Source: an uncultured Roseobacter sp. (lineage in GTDB: Bacteria; Pseudomonadota; Alphaproteobacteria; Rhodobacterales; Rhodobacteraceae). Taken from it: DNA of 64,000 bases. Made by a program: the position numbers and the translations under genes. The stretch lies in the NCBI RefSeq assembly GCF_947495275.1, contig NZ_CANLYL010000003.1:186001-250000 (forward strand), written 5' to 3'. Below are positions 1-9,019 of this stretch, piece by piece. The notes beneath the pieces were generated by a model. It was given only the letters and a program-made list of their open reading frames with translations. It was not told where the DNA came from and made no database searches. How positions within the stretch are numbered: position 1 is the stretch's first letter; each line of letters opens with the position of its first letter.

Positions 1-1
1 A

Positions 2-934
2 CTACCAAACTTGCGAAACCTGATTACTGTTGGGACCCCTTTCATCCATCTACATCCGCAAAAATTGTTTGTCAGGCGATCAGACATCGTCAAATTCCTT
101 CTCAAAGCCCTTTTCTGGGTGCCAGTTTTCATTGGCATTGCATTTCTTGCCTCAAAACTGCAGGCAGACATTGGCCAAAATAGGGTATTCGGTTTTTGGA
201 CGTTCGCAGGTGTGTTTGTCATTTCGATCTTGGCCTGGATCCTGTTTGCGGTTTCCAATCTGAGAGTACTGCCCAGACAGCAAGCTATAATCGATGGCCA
301 TCTGCAAAGAGTTCTCGATTTGCACGGTCAAAAATGGTCGGGTCTGTGGTCTCAGGATGATGAGGCCATCGCGTTATTAAGAGCTGCCCAACGCTTGTCT
401 CAAACGCCGCAAATCTTAAATGGTGTGCAGTTGGATATCCCCGACGAGCTACTTGGGATCAAACCGGGAGTTCTTTCGCTCCCTTCCCGGTTAATTTTCA
501 GAGTGTTTTTCTTACCGACACGGATCGCTGTGCGCCTGTGGATCGGGTTCTTTCTACCGCTATTGGACCGCCTGCTGAAGGCACGGCTTGCTGGTATCTT
601 GCTCGGAATGAGTCAATTGAACATCGTGAAATCCGTCGAACCCTGGCCGCATGAAAGCTTGGAACGGGAGAGCCCCTTGCCCGAAGCGGTTCAGGCCGAA
701 TTGCGCGCAACCTGCGATGTAACCCTTGCCAACTCGTCGTCGGGTGCCCGACCCGCCTTGCGTCATCTCTCCGTCGGCTCGGTCAATGATGCCATGAAGG
801 CTTTTGGAGATACGGATAATGTGCTGATCCACAACAGCTACTTTGCCAATCCATCCGTTGTAGACATCATCGCCGGGATCATTTCTGCGGATCGGGGCGC
901 GCGCGGTACAAAAAAACCCGCCAGTTTGACCTGA
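2..934 (+). CDS. Alpha/beta hydrolase-like protein, C-terminal part (5' end outside window)
   Basis: The frame is open from the first bases of the window, so the gene starts upstream and only its 3' part is seen. The first residues, NLITVGTPF, resemble the segment after the nucleophile elbow in lipase-like alpha/beta hydrolases, so the catalytic Ser would lie outside the window. Two hydrophobic segments follow (about residues 26-50 and 59-84 of the visible part) and may be membrane helices or an inserted lid. Near the end, IHNSYFANPSVVDII sits where these enzymes carry the catalytic His. The stop codon lies inside an inverted repeat shared with the convergent asd gene. The family assignment is an inference from short motifs. 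An unrelated membrane protein is the alternative. Confidence 0.5.
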   Translation, partial: LPNLRNLITVGTPFIHLHPQKLFVRRSDIVKFLLKALFWVPVFIGIAFLASKLQADIGQNRVFGFWTFAGVFVISILAWILFAVSNLRVLPRQQAIIDGHLQRVLDLHGQKWSGLWSQDDEAIALLRAAQRLSQTPQILNGVQLDIPDELLGIKPGVLSLPSRLIFRVFFLPTRIAVRLWIGFFLPLLDRLLKARLAGILLGMSQLNIVKSVEPWPHESLERESPLPEAVQAELRATCDVTLANSSSGARPALRHLSVGSVNDAMKAFGDTDNVLIHNSYFANPSVVDIIAGIISADRGARGTKKPASLT

Positions 935-940
935 CGGGTT
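910..940 (-). terminator. Intrinsic terminator of asd, probably bidirectional
   Basis: On the minus strand AACCCG-T-CAG, a 6-base loop, then CTG-G-CGGGTT is followed by a run of T (complement of the A run at 910-916). The stem is 9 bp with one mismatch and lies about 20 bases past the asd stop. It overlaps the stop codon of the convergent hydrolase gene, so it may end both transcripts. Confidence 0.75.
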
Positions 941-961
941 CATGTTTCGATTGGCGCAGGA

Positions 962-1984
962 TCACCCTTTTTTCAGCACCCGGTTGCCCAGCAGTTCCGC
1001 GATCTGCACCGCGTTCAGCGCGGCCCCTTTACGCAGGTTGTCCGACACACACCACAGGTTCAACCCGTTATCAATCGTGCTGTCCTGACGGATGCGGCTG
1101 ATGAATGTGGCGAAATCACCAACGCATTCAACCGGTGTGACGTAGCCGCCGTCTTCGCGCTTGTCGATCACCATGACGCCCGGGGCTTCGCGCAGAATTT
1201 CGCGGGCCTCGTCTTCGTCCAGATGATCCTCGAACTCGATGTTCACGGCCTCGGAATGGCCCACGAAAACCGGCACGCGCACGCAGGTAGCTGTGACCTT
1301 GATCTTTGGATCGACGATTTTTTTCGTCTCCGCGACCATCTTCCACTCTTCTTTCGTAGAGCCATCTTCCATGAAGACATCAATGTGCGGGATCACGTTG
1401 AAAGCGATCTGCTTGGTAAACTTCTTGGCGGGTTTGTCATCAACCGGGTTGTAGATGGATTTGGTCTGATCCCAAAGCTCATCAATCCCTTCCTTGCCCG
1501 CGCCCGATACCGATTGGTAGGTCGAGACGACAACACGTTTGATCGTCGCACGGTCATGCAGTGGCTTCAGGGCCACAACCATTTGCGCGGTCGAGCAGTT
1601 GGGATTGGCAATGATGTTTTTCTTGGCGTACCCCTCAATCGCATCCGCGTTCACTTCGGGCACGATCAGCGGCACATCGGGGTCATAGCGATAGAGCGAC
1701 GAGTTATCGATCACGACGCAGCCCGCCTTGGCAGCCTTGGGTGCGTATTGCTTGGTCGCCTCGGAGCCCACGGCAAAGAGCGCGATGTCCCAGCCGGTGA
1801 AGTCAAACGTATCGAGATCCTTCGTCTTGAGCGTCGTCTCGCCAAAGCTGACTTCCGTACCCAGAGACTTGCGCGAGGCAAGCACCGTGATCTCGTCCAC
1901 AGGGAAGTGACGTTCGGACAGAATGTTCAGCATTTCGCGGCCCACATTACCTGTGGCACCCGCAACAACGACGCGGTAACCCAT
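962..1984 (-). CDS. asd: Aspartate-semialdehyde dehydrogenase
   Basis: This enzyme reduces aspartyl-4-phosphate with NADPH to aspartate semialdehyde, the branch point to lysine, diaminopimelate, threonine and methionine, in the cytoplasm. The 340-residue product has the usual length. It opens with the nucleotide-binding motif GATGNVGREML, carries the active-site Cys in ANPNCSTAQM (about residue 130) and the GHSEAV segment of the substrate site (about residue 240). The ATG at 1984 is chosen because GGAG lies 8 bases upstream. A TTG seven codons earlier has no such support. It is followed by a good terminator and appears monocistronic or the last gene of its unit. Confidence 0.96.
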   Translation of the reverse strand: MGYRVVVAGATGNVGREMLNILSERHFPVDEITVLASRKSLGTEVSFGETTLKTKDLDTFDFTGWDIALFAVGSEATKQYAPKAAKAGCVVIDNSSLYRYDPDVPLIVPEVNADAIEGYAKKNIIANPNCSTAQMVVALKPLHDRATIKRVVVSTYQSVSGAGKEGIDELWDQTKSIYNPVDDKPAKKFTKQIAFNVIPHIDVFMEDGSTKEEWKMVAETKKIVDPKIKVTATCVRVPVFVGHSEAVNIEFEDHLDEDEAREILREAPGVMVIDKREDGGYVTPVECVGDFATFISRIRQDSTIDNGLNLWCVSDNLRKGAALNAVQIAELLGNRVLKKG

Positions 1985-2053
1985 CTGTTTTACTCCAATG
2001 TTCAAGTGATGGTGGGCGCCTCTTATACCCCTATTGCCTTGGGGGAAAGGGCC

Positions 2054-2830
2054 TCACGCGCTGTTGTTCTTCCATTTGGCCGCTGTTTTCTTGGCCGTTT
2101 GCAACAACATGTCGATATCCAGTGCCACCGCGACGAATCGCGCACCGGCTTTGAGGCTGTCGTTGATCATTGTTTCATTGGTGGTGAGAATACCTGCGGC
2201 TTTGCCAGATGCGGCGATTGTCGCCAAGGTGTCCATGACGGTCTTTTGCACATCGGGGTGAAAAATATCCTCCAGATGCCCCAGATCGGCGGCGAGATCT
2301 GCCGGGCCAACAAACACGCCGTCAATCCCGTCAATTTCCAATATCTCATCCAGAGCAGCCAGCCCCTTGCGGCTTTCCACCTGTACCAGCAGGCACATCT
2401 GCGCGTCGGCCGTGGGGCCATAGTTCTTGAGCGTACCGAATTTAGACGCCCGGGCGAGCGAGTAGCCCACGCCCCGATCTCCGCCCGGCGGATACCTTAC
2501 CGCCCGCACCAGCCGCCGGGCCTGTTCCGCGCTCTCCACCATGGGGACCAGAACCGTCTGTGCCCCGGCATCGAGCACCTGTTTGATGATCCACGTCTCG
2601 CCAATCGGCACGCGTACCACCGGATGGCTGTCCGACGCCTCGAGCACCATCAGCTGGTCACGAATGGTACGCAGGTCATTGGGAGAGTGCTCGCTGTCTA
2701 TGACAAGCCAGTCGAACCCAGCTTTTCCCATAACTTCCGCCGGGTAGCGATCGGAGAGGCCCATCCAGCAGCCAAACAGGGTCTTGCCATCCGCAAGCGC
2801 TTTTTTGAAAGGGTTGATCGGGGCAGGCAT
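2054..2830 (-). CDS. HpcH/HpaI family class II aldolase
   Basis: A 258-residue aldolase of the HpcH/HpaI/citrate-lyase-like TIM-barrel family. Relatives are 4-hydroxy-2-oxoheptanedioate aldolase and 2-dehydro-3-deoxyglucarate aldolase, which make or split pyruvate-derived 2-keto acids with a divalent metal. Visible signatures are LFGCWMGL near the start, DWLVIDSEHSPND (residues 38-50; the DxEH type motif), QTVLVPMVESAEQA (about 95), the metal-ligand region LLVQVESRKGL (about 145) and DGVFVGPADLAADLG (about 170). A GAGGAA sits 8 bases before the ATG. It reads in the same direction as asd, but with a 69-base gap and no pathway link visible, so the physiological substrate is not known. Confidence 0.9.
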   Translation of the reverse strand: MPAPINPFKKALADGKTLFGCWMGLSDRYPAEVMGKAGFDWLVIDSEHSPNDLRTIRDQLMVLEASDSHPVVRVPIGETWIIKQVLDAGAQTVLVPMVESAEQARRLVRAVRYPPGGDRGVGYSLARASKFGTLKNYGPTADAQMCLLVQVESRKGLAALDEILEIDGIDGVFVGPADLAADLGHLEDIFHPDVQKTVMDTLATIAASGKAAGILTTNETMINDSLKAGARFVAVALDIDMLLQTAKKTAAKWKNNSA

Positions 2831-2931
2831 AATAGGTTTCCTCGGCTCAGTTGTTTGCCGACACTAGGCGAAGAACCCCGGGAAACACCAGAGCCGAGGC
2901 GAACCTGCCAAACGGCGCTCCGGGTACCCCG

Positions 2932-3696
2932 CTAGTGGCTCTTTTCCAGATCGAGGCTCAGTTCGTGCGCCAACCGGAAAAATTGCCGCCTGACATCCTG
3001 CGCATAGGGATTCAAATTCTCTATGGCGTCAAAAACTTCGGGCGCGTCGTTTTGGACCATGGAAATTGAGGTGATCAGCAGATCAAAGCTCCGAGTTGTC
3101 ATACGGGAGGGCAATGGTCCCATGCTGAGCAAAACCTTGGCAATCAAATGGGTCAGCCCCTGGACCGTTGCCGCCTCGCGGTCATGCGCGTGCGGCGTGG
3201 TCATGATGACATCCAGCCCAAGGTATTTGCGAAGGAAGGCCCCGAGACGCCAATGGCAGGCACCCCGGATTGGACACAGGGCGATCTTCAAACCTCTAAA
3301 ACCATCGCGCGCGCTTTGCGGGCCAAAGAGCGGATGCGTGGCAACAACGTCTACATCCTCCGGGAGCGTTCTCGCCATGATGTCGGCAGGCTGCACTTTG
3401 ACAGATCCGACATCAACGATCAGTGCACCGGGGCGGCAGGCTTTGGCCACCGACGCCACCACATCCTCGAAGCTCGAAACCGGTGACGCGATGACCACAA
3501 CGTCACATTGCGCGACCCTCTCCAATGAAACGAAGGTGGTTCCGAGCGCCGTGGCGCCACCCTGCGGCTCCGGCAAAGGGTCATAGGCAAAAATCTCGAA
3601 ATACGCCTTCAGGCTTTGGGCAATCAGTTTTCCAAAGGCGCCAAACCCAATGATCCCAAGGGTTTCTTTTGAAGTTTTTTGTATGTCGTTTTTCAT
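2932..3696 (-). CDS. Prephenate/arogenate dehydrogenase family protein
   Basis: Likely an NAD(P)-dependent dehydrogenase of the TyrA family acting in tyrosine synthesis, converting prephenate or arogenate by oxidative decarboxylation. The N-terminus has a Rossmann motif GIIGFGAFGKLIAQSL, followed by DVVVIASPV (about residue 65), the VDVGSVK motif (about 95), and THPLFGPQS (about 120) with the His expected to bind or activate the substrate. The C-terminal helical dimerisation part follows. The length of about 254 residues fits a monofunctional enzyme without chorismate mutase or ACT domains. The ATG at 3696 has GAGG 8 bases upstream and is preferred over a GTG eight codons earlier. Whether prephenate or arogenate is the substrate cannot be told. 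Confidence 0.82.
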   Translation of the reverse strand: MKNDIQKTSKETLGIIGFGAFGKLIAQSLKAYFEIFAYDPLPEPQGGATALGTTFVSLERVAQCDVVVIASPVSSFEDVVASVAKACRPGALIVDVGSVKVQPADIMARTLPEDVDVVATHPLFGPQSARDGFRGLKIALCPIRGACHWRLGAFLRKYLGLDVIMTTPHAHDREAATVQGLTHLIAKVLLSMGPLPSRMTTRSFDLLITSISMVQNDAPEVFDAIENLNPYAQDVRRQFFRLAHELSLDLEKSH

Positions 3697-4007
3697 TTCA
3701 ATGACCTCGTTAGGTGCCACCCGGGCAAGGTCATATTTTGAATGCAGACCGCTGTCAGGGCAGCGGATAATTCACGATAAAGCGTCCGCAGCTATCAAAG
3801 CTGAGGATAATAGACGTCTTTTGAGAACAGCGGCTTCATCATGATGCCCTGCCTAAGGCAGGTTGCAGCACCATGTCAACGCTGTGTTTTGCCGGATGCC
3901 GGAGCGGTTTGGCACATCGGTCGATGCAGGTTCTTGACCGGAACGTTGAGACAAAAATGCCCCGCCGGTTGATGGGCGAGGCACCTTCACATCGACCCCG
4001 AGGGGGG
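3697..4007. other. 311-base gene-free gap with a palindrome and the ctpA terminator
   Basis: This gap lies upstream of the dehydrogenase and downstream of ctpA, both on the minus strand. It holds a perfect CCTGCC-TAA-GGCAGG palindrome at 3848-3862 with no T-run, and the ctpA terminator at 3953-3983. The promoter of the dehydrogenase should be at its left end, but I see no convincing -35/-10 pair and no credible small gene. Confidence 0.6.
3953..3983 (-). terminator. Intrinsic terminator downstream of the gpmI-envC-ctpA operon
   Basis: On the minus strand TGCCTCGCC, an 8-base loop, then GGCGGGGCA form a 9-bp stem with one G-T pair, directly followed by five T. It lies 25 bases after the ctpA stop codon and is a textbook rho-independent terminator. 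Confidence 0.85.
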
Positions 4008-5345
4008 TTATTCGACGGGCACCAGGGCGTTCAGCCCCTTGAGAATATCAATGGCGTAGGCCAGCTGATAATCTTCCTCCCGCAGGGCCGCTGCGGCTTC
4101 GGCCTTGGCACGGTCCGCTTCGATCTGCTTGATTTCATCTTCGGACAAGCTGTCGTTGTTCAGGCTCCCGCGCAGGTCCGCTTCAGACCGTGAACCGCGG
4201 GCGGGTGTTTCCTCTTCATTCTCCGCATCCGGCCGGCGGCGCGGCTGAGCAACCACGATATCCGGCGAGACGCCCAGCGCCTGAATGGACCGGCCCGAAG
4301 GCGTATAGTAACGCGCCGTGGTCAGACGCATTGCGCCATCGCCACGCAGGGGCATCACCGTCTGGACCGAACCTTTGCCAAAACTCTTGGTGCCAACGAC
4401 GATGGCACGACGGTGATCCTGAAGCGCACCGGCCACGATCTCCGAGGCCGACGCTGATCCGCCATTGATCAGCACAACAATGGGCTTACCCTCTGCCAGA
4501 TCACCAGCGGTTGCATTGAACCGCTCGCCATCCTGAATTTCGCGGCCCCGCGTGCTGACGATCTCTCCCTCTTCAAGGAAGGCATCTGACACGCGGATCG
4601 CTTGTGTCAGCAATCCACCGGGGTTGTTGCGCAGGTCGACAACGATGCCGTTGATTTTGTCCATACCGCCCGCAGCCTCGACCTGTTCCTTAAGGCCGGC
4701 CTCCAGATTGCCATAGGTCTGATCGTTGAAGGTCGTAATCCGCAGGACAACCGTGTCGCCTTCGGTACGTGTGCGCACTGCCGTCAGCTTGATGGTATCG
4801 CGGATGATCGAGACATCGAACGGCTCGGTTTCACCTTCGCGCACAATGGTGATCAGAATTTCGGAGCCAACGGGCCCGCGCATCATTTCAACCGCTTCAT
4901 CGAGGGTCAGTCCCAAGACGGAATCGCCATTGACGTGGGTGATGAAATCACCCGCCTCGACACCGGCCTCATCGGCAGGGGTACCGTCAATAGGTGACAC
5001 AACTTTGACGAAGCCTTCTTCCTGCGTCACCTCGATACCCAAACCCCCAAATTCGCCACGGGTCTGAACACGCATTTGCGCAGCATCATCGGGCGACAGA
5101 TAGCTGGAATGCGGGTCAAGCGACGTCAGCATGCCGTCAATGGCAGCTTCGATCAGTTCCCCGGCCTCAACCTCTTCGACATATTGCGCGCGGATGCGTT
5201 CAAAAATGTCCCCGAATAAATCCAGCTGTTCATAAACATTGCTCGACTTTGCCGCTTCCTGCGCCAGCAGGGGGCCGGCGATCTGCGTCGTGGCGATGAC
5301 GCCTGCGAGGGTGCCACCCAACGCCGCCATGGCAAACTTTTTCAT
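4008..5345 (-). CDS. ctpA: Carboxy-terminal processing peptidase, S41 family
   Basis: A secreted serine protease of the CtpA/Prc family that trims or degrades periplasmic and envelope proteins, often peptidoglycan hydrolases. The 445-residue product starts with a signal peptide (MKKFAMAALGG up to about residue 29). A PDZ domain lies at about residues 85-170 with GGLGIEVTQEEG. The S41 domain carries VVDLRNNPGGLL, the nucleophile in NGGSASASE (about residue 300) and the general-base Lys in SFGKGSVQT about 25 residues later. The C-terminal tail is acidic and low in complexity. It is the third gene after gpmI and the EnvC-like gene, separated by 6 bases, and ends at a strong terminator. The neighbour suggests a role in cell-wall turnover at division. 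Confidence 0.93.
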   Translation of the reverse strand: MKKFAMAALGGTLAGVIATTQIAGPLLAQEAAKSSNVYEQLDLFGDIFERIRAQYVEEVEAGELIEAAIDGMLTSLDPHSSYLSPDDAAQMRVQTRGEFGGLGIEVTQEEGFVKVVSPIDGTPADEAGVEAGDFITHVNGDSVLGLTLDEAVEMMRGPVGSEILITIVREGETEPFDVSIIRDTIKLTAVRTRTEGDTVVLRITTFNDQTYGNLEAGLKEQVEAAGGMDKINGIVVDLRNNPGGLLTQAIRVSDAFLEEGEIVSTRGREIQDGERFNATAGDLAEGKPIVVLINGGSASASEIVAGALQDHRRAIVVGTKSFGKGSVQTVMPLRGDGAMRLTTARYYTPSGRSIQALGVSPDIVVAQPRRRPDAENEEETPARGSRSEADLRGSLNNDSLSEDEIKQIEADRAKAEAAAALREEDYQLAYAIDILKGLNALVPVE

Positions 5346-5351
5346 TGTTTT

Positions 5352-6482
5352 CTATCCATCCTTATCGGTTCGGAACCAGAGGCTCGGGTCCTCGGGCGCA
5401 TTATCCTGTCTTACCTCTATATAGAGCGTTTCTGATCGCTCCGCGCCAGTGTCATCACCATCTGTTGACAACTCTGATCGATTTTTCGCCGCAGCGTCGC
5501 CCATAAGCCCCAGTGGCGCGCCTGCGTCAATGACCTGTCCGGCAGTACCGTAAACGGTGTCTAAACCGGCAAGAACGAAAAGCACCTGCGCCTGAGGCTC
5601 CAGAATGACCACCTGCCCAAGATCCAGCAGGGGGCCGGTATACCGAATGGTCGCGGCCACAGGACTGGTCACAATCGCCTGAGGACGGGTCGCCAGAATG
5701 ATGCCCGGGCGCTTGATGCCGGCAGCATCTGCTTCACCGGCGCCACGTAGCAAAATGCCCTGAACCGGCAGAGGCAGATCACCTTTCTGGCCCCCCAGCG
5801 TTTCGGGCGCAGCACCGGTTTCTTCAACACTGATCCGTTCAAGACCACGCGCGAAACCTTCCAGCGTGTCGGCGGAGGCAATCAGGATCGCCTCGCGCAC
5901 AGGGTCATTCACGAAACGTGTCGGCAGCTCTGTCCGCTCTGCGATGGCCTGATTCAACGCCGTGCGCGCCGCCTGAACCTCCTGCAATCCTGTGGCAAGC
6001 CTGTCGGCAGCATCGGTCTGCATCCCGCGCAGGATTTGCAGGTCCTCAAGATCACGGCGCAGGGACGTCGCCCGCGCATTGAGCGCCGGGGTCATTTCGG
6101 CCAGCAGCATTCCTGCGCGCGCCGTGCCTGTCGGCCCACCGGGATGCAGAAGGGCCACCGGCGAGGGCTTGTTTCCCATGCGTTGCAACACGGTCAGAAG
6201 TGCCGCGATCTCCTCATCGCGGACCAGCAATTGAGCACTCAGTTGCTCTTCGCGAATGGAGGCTTGCCGCAATCCGCCGCGCAAAGCACTCAACCCTGCC
6301 TCGAAAGCCTGGATGGTTTCCGTCAGCGCACGCACCCTGTCCCGGGCAGACTCCGCCTCCGCCAACTGCGTCGAGGCCTCTTCCAACATGACAAGTGCTG
6401 CCCGCGCCCGTTCCGCGCTCTCCTGCTGCGCGCAAACCAGGCCTGGAAACAGAAGGCATATGCCGAAAACCAACCACCTCAT
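5352..6482 (-). CDS. EnvC-like murein hydrolase activator (degenerate LytM/M23 domain)
   Basis: A 376-residue exported protein with a signal peptide (first 18 residues, ending VCAQQ), a long predicted coiled coil rich in Glu, Ala and Arg (about 20-240) and a C-terminal LytM-like domain (about 245-370). The LytM part lacks the HxxxD and HxH zinc ligands of active M23 peptidases. That matches EnvC, which does not cut murein but activates division amidases. Its start overlaps the gpmI stop by the ATGA arrangement, and ctpA follows 6 bases later. The gpmI-envC order is also found in E. coli, which supports the assignment. The amidase partner is not in the window. Confidence 0.88.
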   Translation of the reverse strand: MRWLVFGICLLFPGLVCAQQESAERARAALVMLEEASTQLAEAESARDRVRALTETIQAFEAGLSALRGGLRQASIREEQLSAQLLVRDEEIAALLTVLQRMGNKPSPVALLHPGGPTGTARAGMLLAEMTPALNARATSLRRDLEDLQILRGMQTDAADRLATGLQEVQAARTALNQAIAERTELPTRFVNDPVREAILIASADTLEGFARGLERISVEETGAAPETLGGQKGDLPLPVQGILLRGAGEADAAGIKRPGIILATRPQAIVTSPVAATIRYTGPLLDLGQVVILEPQAQVLFVLAGLDTVYGTAGQVIDAGAPLGLMGDAAAKNRSELSTDGDDTGAERSETLYIEVRQDNAPEDPSLWFRTDKDG

Positions 6483-7996
6483 GACAGCAAACAGGACCCC
6501 GTCATTTCAGGCGGTGTCTCCAACCCCATCAGGTGCAAAACCGTGGGTGCAAGGTCTGCCAGACGGCCCGAATTGAGGCTGGCCCCATCGGGTGCGCCCA
6601 CAACGGCGACCGGTACCGGGTTCAGCGTATGTGCCGTATGCGCCCCGCCCGTTTCCGGGTCGATCATGACGTCGCAATTGCCGTGATCCGCCGTGACGAT
6701 CATGGCACCCCCTGCGTTTTGCAGGGCCGTCAATGCTTGCCCCAATCCCTGATCGACGGCTTCGCAGGCTTTGATCGCGGCCTGCAAGTCGCCGGTATGG
6801 CCGACCATATCCGGATTGGCATAGTTGACGACAATCAGATCGTATCCGCTTTCGATGGCCCCCACCAATGCCTCGGTGACCTCACTGGCCGACATTTCCG
6901 GTTGCAGATCATAGGTCGCAACATCGGGTGATTTGGGCATTTTGCGGTCTTCACCAGTGAAAGAGACCTCTTCGCCGCCGTTTAGAAAGAACGTCACATG
7001 CGGGTATTTTTCGGTCTCCGCCAGCCGGAACTGACGCAGGCCTTTTTGCGCCACCCAATCGCCCAGCGTGTTCACGATCTCAGGCTTTGGATACATGACC
7101 GACATATAGGTGTTGTGCTGCTCGGAATAGGGCGCCATGCCCATCAAAGCGGCCCATTCGGGGCGCTTGCCGGTTTCAAAAGCGTCGAAGTCCGGCGCGC
7201 CGATGGCCGCCATGATCTCACGCGCGCGGTCGGCCCGGAAATTGAGGCAGAACACGCCGTCACCATCCTGAGCGCCAGCATATCCTTCAATGACCGTTGG
7301 CGCGATAAACTCGTCCGTTTCGCCCCGCGTATAAGCCGCCGCGACCGCCGCCTCGGGGGAGGCAGCGGCATCCCCATCCGCACGGATGATTGCACCATAG
7401 GCTTTTGCGACACGATCCCAGCGGTTGTCGCGATCCATCGCGAAATAGCGCCCCGTGATCGTGCCGATCCGAACAGAAGCGGGCAGCCCGGTCTTCAGCG
7501 TGGCAAGATACCCCTTCAGCGAGGACGGCGGCACATCGCGCCCGTCCCCCAATGCATGGATGACCACTGGCACGCCCGCGGCATCCAGCGCTTTGGCGGC
7601 GGCGATCATGTGGTTCAGATGCCCATGCACACCGCCGTCAGACACCACGCCCAACAGATGTGCGGTTCCACCCGTCGCGATCAGCTTTCCAGCAAATTCG
7701 ACAAGGCGCGCGTTCCTCTCGAACGTTCCCTCTTCGATGGCCAGATCAATCTGACCCAAATCCATGGCGACCACGCGACCGGCCCCGATGTTGGTATGAC
7801 CCACTTCGGAATTGCCCATCTGCCCTTTTGGCAGGCCGACGTCCGGCCCGAAGGTGGTGAGCGTTGCATTGGGACAGGTCGCCATGATGTGATCCATCGT
7901 CGGTGTCTGTGCCAGCAGGGGCGCATTGCCTTCGCGCCGATCGCTGATGCCCCATCCGTCCAGAATGCATAGCACCACCGGTTTGCCTGTGCTCAT
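6479..7996 (-). CDS. gpmI: 2,3-bisphosphoglycerate-independent phosphoglycerate mutase
   Basis: This cytoplasmic glycolytic enzyme interconverts 3- and 2-phosphoglycerate through a phosphoserine intermediate with two Mn ions. The 505-residue product begins VVLCILDGWG, with the first metal ligands, and carries the phosphoserine in MGNSEVGHTNIGAG (about residue 60). DGRDVPP (about 150), the FRADRAR stretch (about 260) and TADHGNCD (about 440) hold further substrate and metal ligands. The ATG at 7996 is chosen because GGAGG lies 9 bases upstream. Upstream in-frame codons do not fit the family. It heads the gpmI-envC-ctpA operon. Confidence 0.97.
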   Translation of the reverse strand: MSTGKPVVLCILDGWGISDRREGNAPLLAQTPTMDHIMATCPNATLTTFGPDVGLPKGQMGNSEVGHTNIGAGRVVAMDLGQIDLAIEEGTFERNARLVEFAGKLIATGGTAHLLGVVSDGGVHGHLNHMIAAAKALDAAGVPVVIHALGDGRDVPPSSLKGYLATLKTGLPASVRIGTITGRYFAMDRDNRWDRVAKAYGAIIRADGDAAASPEAAVAAAYTRGETDEFIAPTVIEGYAGAQDGDGVFCLNFRADRAREIMAAIGAPDFDAFETGKRPEWAALMGMAPYSEQHNTYMSVMYPKPEIVNTLGDWVAQKGLRQFRLAETEKYPHVTFFLNGGEEVSFTGEDRKMPKSPDVATYDLQPEMSASEVTEALVGAIESGYDLIVVNYANPDMVGHTGDLQAAIKACEAVDQGLGQALTALQNAGGAMIVTADHGNCDVMIDPETGGAHTAHTLNPVPVAVVGAPDGASLNSGRLADLAPTVLHLMGLETPPEMTGSCLLS

Positions 7997-8242
7997 CTGC
8001 CTATGCCTCCTCGCAAGGGTTTTGCGGCGTTGTAACCGGTGCAGCACGCGGCGTGAACCTCTTCTTTCCCCACTTCTTGTGCAGATGGTGCCCGCAACCC
8101 TCTGAACCCCGAAGCGGAAGCGCCTTGCTTCGATGAGGGTTCACCAGATTTTACCGTCGGTCGAAAGCGCAACATTCGGTTCGATGAGCGCCCCTGCAAG
8201 CAGCTAGACCGACAGCGGATCAACACCAAGAAAGGAAAACTC

Positions 8243-8707
8243 ATGCCGACTTTCATTGCCCTTGAAACTGACATCGTGCGCCGCTTGCAAAATGGCGGTA
8301 CCGACGCGAACGGCCAAAAGCCCGAGCGCGCGCGTTCTGATGGTCTGGGAACACCCTGCCGCCATTGCCTGAAGAATGTGCCCGCCGGGGACGACATGCT
8401 GATTCTCGCACACAGGCCGTTTGACACCCTGCACGCCTATGCCGAAACCGGGCCGATCTTCCTGTGTGCTGACGCCTGCGAACGAAAGGACCCTTCCGAT
8501 GTGATCCCGGAAATCCTCGAAGCCCCGGACTATCTGGTCAAAGGCTATTCGGCAGATGAACGCATCGTCTATGGCACGGGCGAAGTGGTCGCGACGGATG
8601 CAATACCAAAGAAGGCCAGCGAGGTATTTCGCGATCCAAATGTCGCCTTCGCCCACGTTCGCTCTGCCCGCAACAACTGTTATCTAGCGCGGATCGAACG
8701 GGACTGA
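8243..8707 (+). CDS. DUF1203 family protein
   Basis: A 154-residue soluble protein of the DUF1203 family, function unknown. Typical features are the early segment [10 protein letters not shown] (residues 40-49, two Cys), [22 protein letters not shown] (about 75) and the YGTGEVV segment (about 110). The Cys pairs could form a metal site, but that is an inference. AAAGGA lies 8 bases before the ATG. The gene stands alone, divergent from gpmI across a 246-base gap in which I saw no convincing regulatory site. Confidence 0.85.
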   Translation: MPTFIALETDIVRRLQNGGTDANGQKPERARSDGLGTPCRHCLKNVPAGDDMLILAHRPFDTLHAYAETGPIFLCADACERKDPSDVIPEILEAPDYLVKGYSADERIVYGTGEVVATDAIPKKASEVFRDPNVAFAHVRSARNNCYLARIERD

Positions 8708-8787
8708 CGGCAATTGGCCTGCATGGGCTTGCTCCAGGCCTGCGCTTTGGTCATAACAACAGCGCAGAGCCAGAGGACACGCCCACC

Positions 8788-8964
8788 ATGCAGCAACCGC
8801 CCGAGACAAAAATTGTTGAGAGTTTCCGCATCGCCTGTGATGGTGGCGAAGGGGCCTTGGGTCATCCGCGCGTCTGGCTGCAAATCCCCAAGGATACCGG
8901 CTGGGTCGAATGTGGCTATTGCGACTGCAAATATGTCCACAAGGCTTTCGAAGGCAAAGCCTAA
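8788..8964 (+). CDS. Zinc-finger domain-containing protein (zf-CHCC type), 58 residues
   Basis: A very small gene with the zf-CHCC domain. The product keeps the family pattern [18 protein letters not shown] followed by [12 protein letters not shown], giving one Cys, one His and a CxxC pair for one zinc ion. The family is the bacterial counterpart of the mitochondrial complex I subunit NDUFS6, and many alphaproteobacteria keep it as a short stand-alone protein. No strong ribosome binding site is visible, only a purine-rich CAGAGGAC stretch upstream. Coding is supported by the near-complete domain match over the whole length. A role in complex I assembly or iron-sulfur handling is inferred. Confidence 0.88.
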   Translation: MQQPPETKIVESFRIACDGGEGALGHPRVWLQIPKDTGWVECGYCDCKYVHKAFEGKA

Positions 8965-9019
8965 ATCCCGCCCAATTTCCGCCCTCATGCCACTGTAGCA
9001 ATGCCAAAAGCACAGTGGA

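Noticed and set aside
1223-2935. A 570-codon open frame on the plus strand opposite asd and the aldolase gene.
   Set aside because: It crosses two well-supported minus-strand genes and their gap. Its composition (rich in His, Arg, Gly) is that of a shadow frame.
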